NCBI GenBank assembly: GCA_002256705.1
Contig: NQJI01000003.1
Span: 1 to 16,500 of the forward strand
Direction: 5' to 3'
Length of the DNA stretch: 16,500 nucleotides
Source of the DNA: Methylococcaceae bacterium NSM2-1
GTDB lineage: Bacteria; Pseudomonadota; Gammaproteobacteria; Methylococcales; Methylomonadaceae
Shown: positions 14,061 through 16,500 of the stretch, in pieces
Numbering within the stretch: the first letter of the stretch is position 1
Layout of the letters: each line of letters opens with the position of its first letter
Notes under the pieces: generated by a model
Told to the model about the DNA's origin: nothing
Databases searched by the model: none
The model's input: the letters and a program-made list of their open reading frames with translations, nothing else
Translations under genes and position numbers: made by a program

Positions 14061-14090
14061 AAGTGGTAAAAAGTGGGGAAAAGTGGTTTT
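14061..14090 (+). promoter_or_regulatory. MraZ operator, three 10-bp direct repeats
   Basis: AAGTGGTAAA, AAGTGGGGAA and AAGTGGTTTT stand head to tail at 14061-14090, so TGG recurs at 14064, 14074 and 14084. MraZ is known to bind TGGG-like direct repeats spaced 10 bp apart in front of its own gene. The site lies right after the promoter, fitting autorepression of the dcw cluster. Confidence 0.75.
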
Positions 14091-14114
14091 TTTTAGACTT
14101 ATTTGGGGCGGGAT

Positions 14115-14582
14115 TTGTTTCGAGGAATCAGTTCAATCAATTTAGACGATAAGGGGCGTCTTGCAATTCCGACTCGTTACCGGGAAGAGTTACAAGACTG
14201 TTGCGAGCGTCAAATGGTTGTAACGGTTGCTGTAGATGAGCGATGTGTTGGAGAAAACGGTTGTTTATGGCTTTATCCACTGCCTGAATGGGAAAAGCTT
14301 GAGCAAACGATCAGTAAATTACCAACTTTAAATAAAATGGCCGGCAAGTTAAGGCGTTTTGTTATCGGTAATGCATCTGAATGCGAAATGGATGGACAGG
14401 GGCGGTTGCTACTGCCGGAAAAACTCAGGAAATTTGCCAATATGGACAAAAAAATCGTCCTGGTCGGTCAGCTTAATAAGTTTGAAATCTGGAACGAAGA
14501 TGCCTGGACAGCCAAAGAGAAACAATGGCTGGATGGTGATGATAATGAAGGTCTGGAAGAGCTAGGGTCTTTATCTTTTTAA
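14115..14582 (+). CDS. mraZ: Transcriptional regulator MraZ
   Basis: MraZ is a DNA-binding protein of the AbrB/SpoVT superfamily that represses its own dcw operon. It forms ring-shaped oligomers and contacts DNA through two repeated DxxxGR motifs. From the start chosen here it has 155 residues. The first half has 'DDKGRLAIPTRYRE' (11-24) and the second 'MDGQGRLLLPEKLRKFA' (92-108), followed by 'KIVLVGQLNKFEIW'. The family begins M-F-R-G, so the TTG at 14115 ('LFRGISS') is preferred over a TTG at 14103; no ATG exists in this part. GGGG at 14105-14108 can act as ribosome site. Three fitting operator repeats lie 25 nt upstream. rsmH follows after 13 nt. Confidence 0.93.
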   Translation: MFRGISSINLDDKGRLAIPTRYREELQDCCERQMVVTVAVDERCVGENGCLWLYPLPEWEKLEQTISKLPTLNKMAGKLRRFVIGNASECEMDGQGRLLLPEKLRKFANMDKKIVLVGQLNKFEIWNEDAWTAKEKQWLDGDDNEGLEELGSLSF

Positions 14583-14595
14583 TACGGGAGATTTC

Positions 14596-15525
14596 TTGGT
14601 GGAACATTTACCCGTTATGTATGCAGAAGCCCTGCAGCAGTTAGCGCTTAAAAAAGACGGTATTTATCTCGATTGTACATTTGGACGAGGCGGGCATAGT
14701 CAGGGTATCTTGAATCTGCTGGGCCAATACGGACAATTGCTGGCTTTTGATCGTGATTCCGATGCGATTAATTCAGATTATGCACAAGCAATGCTTACGG
14801 ATGAGCGGTTCAAGCTAAAGCATAGCTGTTTTTCTGAACTGGAAAGTATAGTCAAAAGGGCAAACCTGGCAGGAAAAGTCGATGGTATTTTGCTGGATTT
14901 AGGAGTGTCGTCACCTCAGCTCGACAATCCTGAAAGAGGCTTCAGCTTTTTGCGGGATGGCCCTCTGGATATGCGTATGGATGGCAATGCTGGTGTTTCG
15001 GCTGCACAGTGGCTGGCTAGCGTTGATGAGAAAGAACTGGTTAAGGTTTTATTTGACTATGGCGAGGAAAGGTTTGCGCGGCGCATAGCTCGAGCAATAG
15101 TAGAAATAAGGGCCGAATCACCTATTACAACAACCAGGCAACTGGCGGAACTGATTGAAGATGCAGTACCCGTGAGGGAGAAGCACAAGCACCCTGCAAC
15201 ACGCACGTTTCAAGCAATACGTATTGAAATTAATAGGGAGCTGGATGAATTAAAGGCTTGTTTACAGCAGTCCGCACGAGTCTTGAGGCCGGGAGGGCGA
15301 TTGGTAGTGATTTCTTTTCATTCCCTGGAAGACAGAATTGTAAAGCGCTTTATTAGAGATGAATCCGGCGCTAAGTATAATCCTGGCAAATTGCCCATTA
15401 AGGAAGTTGATATCGCCAAAGGTATTTTAAAGAGAATAGGTAAAGCGTTGAAAGCAAGTGAGCAGGAAATCAGTCAAAACCCAAGAGCCAGGAGTGCGAT
15501 CATGCGAGTCGCTGAGAGAGTTTAA
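14596..15525 (+). CDS. rsmH: 16S rRNA (cytosine1402-N4)-methyltransferase RsmH
   Basis: RsmH (MraW) methylates N4 of C1402 in 16S rRNA, the same nucleotide that RsmI, encoded just upstream, methylates on its ribose. The 309 residues fit the family. Motifs are 'HLPVMYAEAL' (4-13), SAM loop 'YLDCTFGRGGHSQGIL' (24-39), 'LAFDRDSDA' (49-57), 'GILLDLGVSSPQLDNPERGF' (97-116), 'DGPLDMRMD' (121-129), 'HPATRTFQAIRIEINREL' (199-216) and 'GGRLVVISFHSLEDRIVKRF' (233-252). The start is either TTG at 14596 or the next codon, GTG at 14599; GGGAG (14586-14590) suits both and GTG is the more usual codon. The gene abuts ftsL without a gap, pointing to translational coupling. Confidence 0.95.
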   Translation: MVEHLPVMYAEALQQLALKKDGIYLDCTFGRGGHSQGILNLLGQYGQLLAFDRDSDAINSDYAQAMLTDERFKLKHSCFSELESIVKRANLAGKVDGILLDLGVSSPQLDNPERGFSFLRDGPLDMRMDGNAGVSAAQWLASVDEKELVKVLFDYGEERFARRIARAIVEIRAESPITTTRQLAELIEDAVPVREKHKHPATRTFQAIRIEINRELDELKACLQQSARVLRPGGRLVVISFHSLEDRIVKRFIRDESGAKYNPGKLPIKEVDIAKGILKRIGKALKASEQEISQNPRARSAIMRVAERV

Positions 15526-15792
15526 GTGGCTATAAATCGGTTTTTGAGTGTGGCTGGCATAGCGCTTCTGTTATCGGCTTTAGCGGTGATTTATAGCAAA
15601 TACTACTCACGTTTGATTTTTATTGAGATCCAAAAACAGGAAAGAGCGCTGGATCAGTATGAAGTCGAATGGGGACAGATGCAATTGGAAGTGACGATGT
15701 TGGCGGAACAGAACCGGGTAGAGCTGGTGGCGCGGGAGCAATTGAAACTGGCCATGCCATTACGAGAAAAAATTATTTATATAAAGCCGTAA
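15526..15792 (+). CDS. ftsL: Cell division protein FtsL
   Basis: FtsL is a small bitopic inner-membrane protein that joins FtsB and FtsQ at the septum and activates the FtsWI synthase. The 88 residues show a very short cytoplasmic tail and one membrane span ('FLSVAGIALLLSALAVIY', 6-23). A periplasmic coiled coil follows (about 30-66) with heptad-like spacing in 'LIFIEIQKQERALDQYEVEW'. The tail 'LVAREQLKLAMP' is the family's usual close. The start is GTG at 15526, directly after the rsmH stop, with GAGAG eight bases before it. ftsI begins in the base after the ftsL stop. Sequence conservation is low in this family, so position in the cluster carries part of the call. Confidence 0.92.
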   Translation: MAINRFLSVAGIALLLSALAVIYSKYYSRLIFIEIQKQERALDQYEVEWGQMQLEVTMLAEQNRVELVAREQLKLAMPLREKIIYIKP

Positions 15793-16500
15793 ATGTTAGA
15801 TTTTCGAGTTAGAAGTACGCCAAAACGACCAACAGATGATTTTTCGGCCAGAAGAAAATTCCTGGTCGTTTTTATGATGGTTTGTATGTTGGTATTGGCT
15901 GGTCGCGCGATTGATTTACAAGTCCTGAGTAAACAGTTTCTCAAGCATGAGGGGGATATGAGGCAGGTCGATGATGTGTCCGTTTCAGCATACAGGGGCA
16001 TGATCAAAGATAGAAATGGTGATCCTCTGGCTATTAGTTCGCCTGTTGAGTCTATTTGGATAAATCCCAGAGAGCTTAAATTTGCGAAAGACGACCAGAT
16101 CAGGCTTATGGAAAAGCTGTTGAATTTGCCGGCTGGGAAAGTAACCGAATTGATTAAGGAAGATTCACATAGACAGTTTGTTTATATAGCGCGCAGGGTT
16201 AATCCGCAGCTTGGCGATAAAGTGAAAGAATTAAAGCTTGGAGGTGTTTATTTTGAGCGTGAATTCAAGCGTTTTTACCCTACAGGCGGTGTTTCAGCAC
16301 ATATAGTTGGCTTTACGAATGTTGATGATATCGGGCAGGAGGGAATGGAGTCCGGTTATGAAAATTTATTGAAAGGAATTTCAGGCAGCAAACGAGTCAT
16401 CAGGGATGGACAGCGTCGAATTATTGAAGATATAGAAAATATTAAAGAGCCTGTTTCAGGAAAGAATCTTGAGCTAAGTATTGATCAGCGCATTCAATAT
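15793..16500 (+). CDS. ftsI: Peptidoglycan D,D-transpeptidase FtsI (PBP3), 3' partial
   Basis: FtsI crosslinks septal peptidoglycan together with the glycosyltransferase FtsW. The first 236 codons are seen and the frame is open at the window end. The N-terminus is cytoplasmic, followed by one membrane anchor ('KFLVVFMMVCMLVLAGRAI', 22-40). The pedestal domain opens with 'YRGMIKDRNGDPLAISSPV' (67-85) and contains 'FKRFYPTGGVSAHIVGFTNV' (about 158-177) and 'GQEGMESGYENLLKG', all typical of class B PBPs. The catalytic S-x-x-K, S-x-N and K-T/S-G motifs lie beyond the window. The ATG at 15793 follows the ftsL stop with no gap, so translation is probably coupled. Confidence 0.95.
   Translation, partial: MLDFRVRSTPKRPTDDFSARRKFLVVFMMVCMLVLAGRAIDLQVLSKQFLKHEGDMRQVDDVSVSAYRGMIKDRNGDPLAISSPVESIWINPRELKFAKDDQIRLMEKLLNLPAGKVTELIKEDSHRQFVYIARRVNPQLGDKVKELKLGGVYFEREFKRFYPTGGVSAHIVGFTNVDDIGQEGMESGYENLLKGISGSKRVIRDGQRRIIEDIENIKEPVSGKNLELSIDQRIQY

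Overview
The window looks like chromosomal DNA from a gammaproteobacterium, most likely a methanotroph of the Methylococcales. That assignment is inferred from gene order and protein character; no methane-oxidation gene is visible. The strongest taxonomic signal is the right half. There rsmI, rnpB, mraZ, rsmH, ftsL and ftsI follow each other on the + strand, with yraN, diaA and dolP leaving divergently from rsmI. This is the arrangement known from Pseudomonas and, in part, from E. coli.

Positions 1-3250 begin with the 3' end of an amidohydrolase gene. A probable minus-strand operon follows: a SAM methyltransferase, a YceI-like periplasmic protein and a beta-class glutathione S-transferase. 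The YceI gene has an in-frame TGA with an intact, family-like C-terminus behind it. A repeat-rich gap (2318-2640) and an unrecognised 171-residue protein come next.

Positions 3250-9970 hold mostly single metabolic genes: a DsbA-fold CxxC protein, a DUF3616 protein, a HugZ/HutZ-like split-barrel protein, nadC and a flavin reductase. They also hold a two-gene operon of a DUF4912 protein and a GH57 alpha-glucan branching enzyme, which points to glycogen metabolism. Short palindromic, REP-like sequences lie in several gaps.

Positions 9970-10700 carry the decayed C-terminal part of a GlcD/D-lactate-dehydrogenase-type FAD oxidase gene. It has lost its FAD domain and carries three frameshifts.

Positions 10700-16500 are the envelope and division region. 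dolP, diaA and yraN form one minus-strand operon, but lpoA, which usually lies between rsmI and yraN in relatives, is absent. rsmI and RNase P RNA lead into the dcw cluster, which starts with a clear sigma70-type promoter. Three 10-bp repeats follow it that fit the MraZ operator. mraZ, rsmH and ftsL all appear to use non-ATG starts. ftsI runs off the window end.

Most of the window is ordinary housekeeping DNA. The items most worth checking are the TGA in the yceI-like gene (nonsense mutation, sequencing error or selenocysteine), the missing lpoA, and the repeat families in the gaps.
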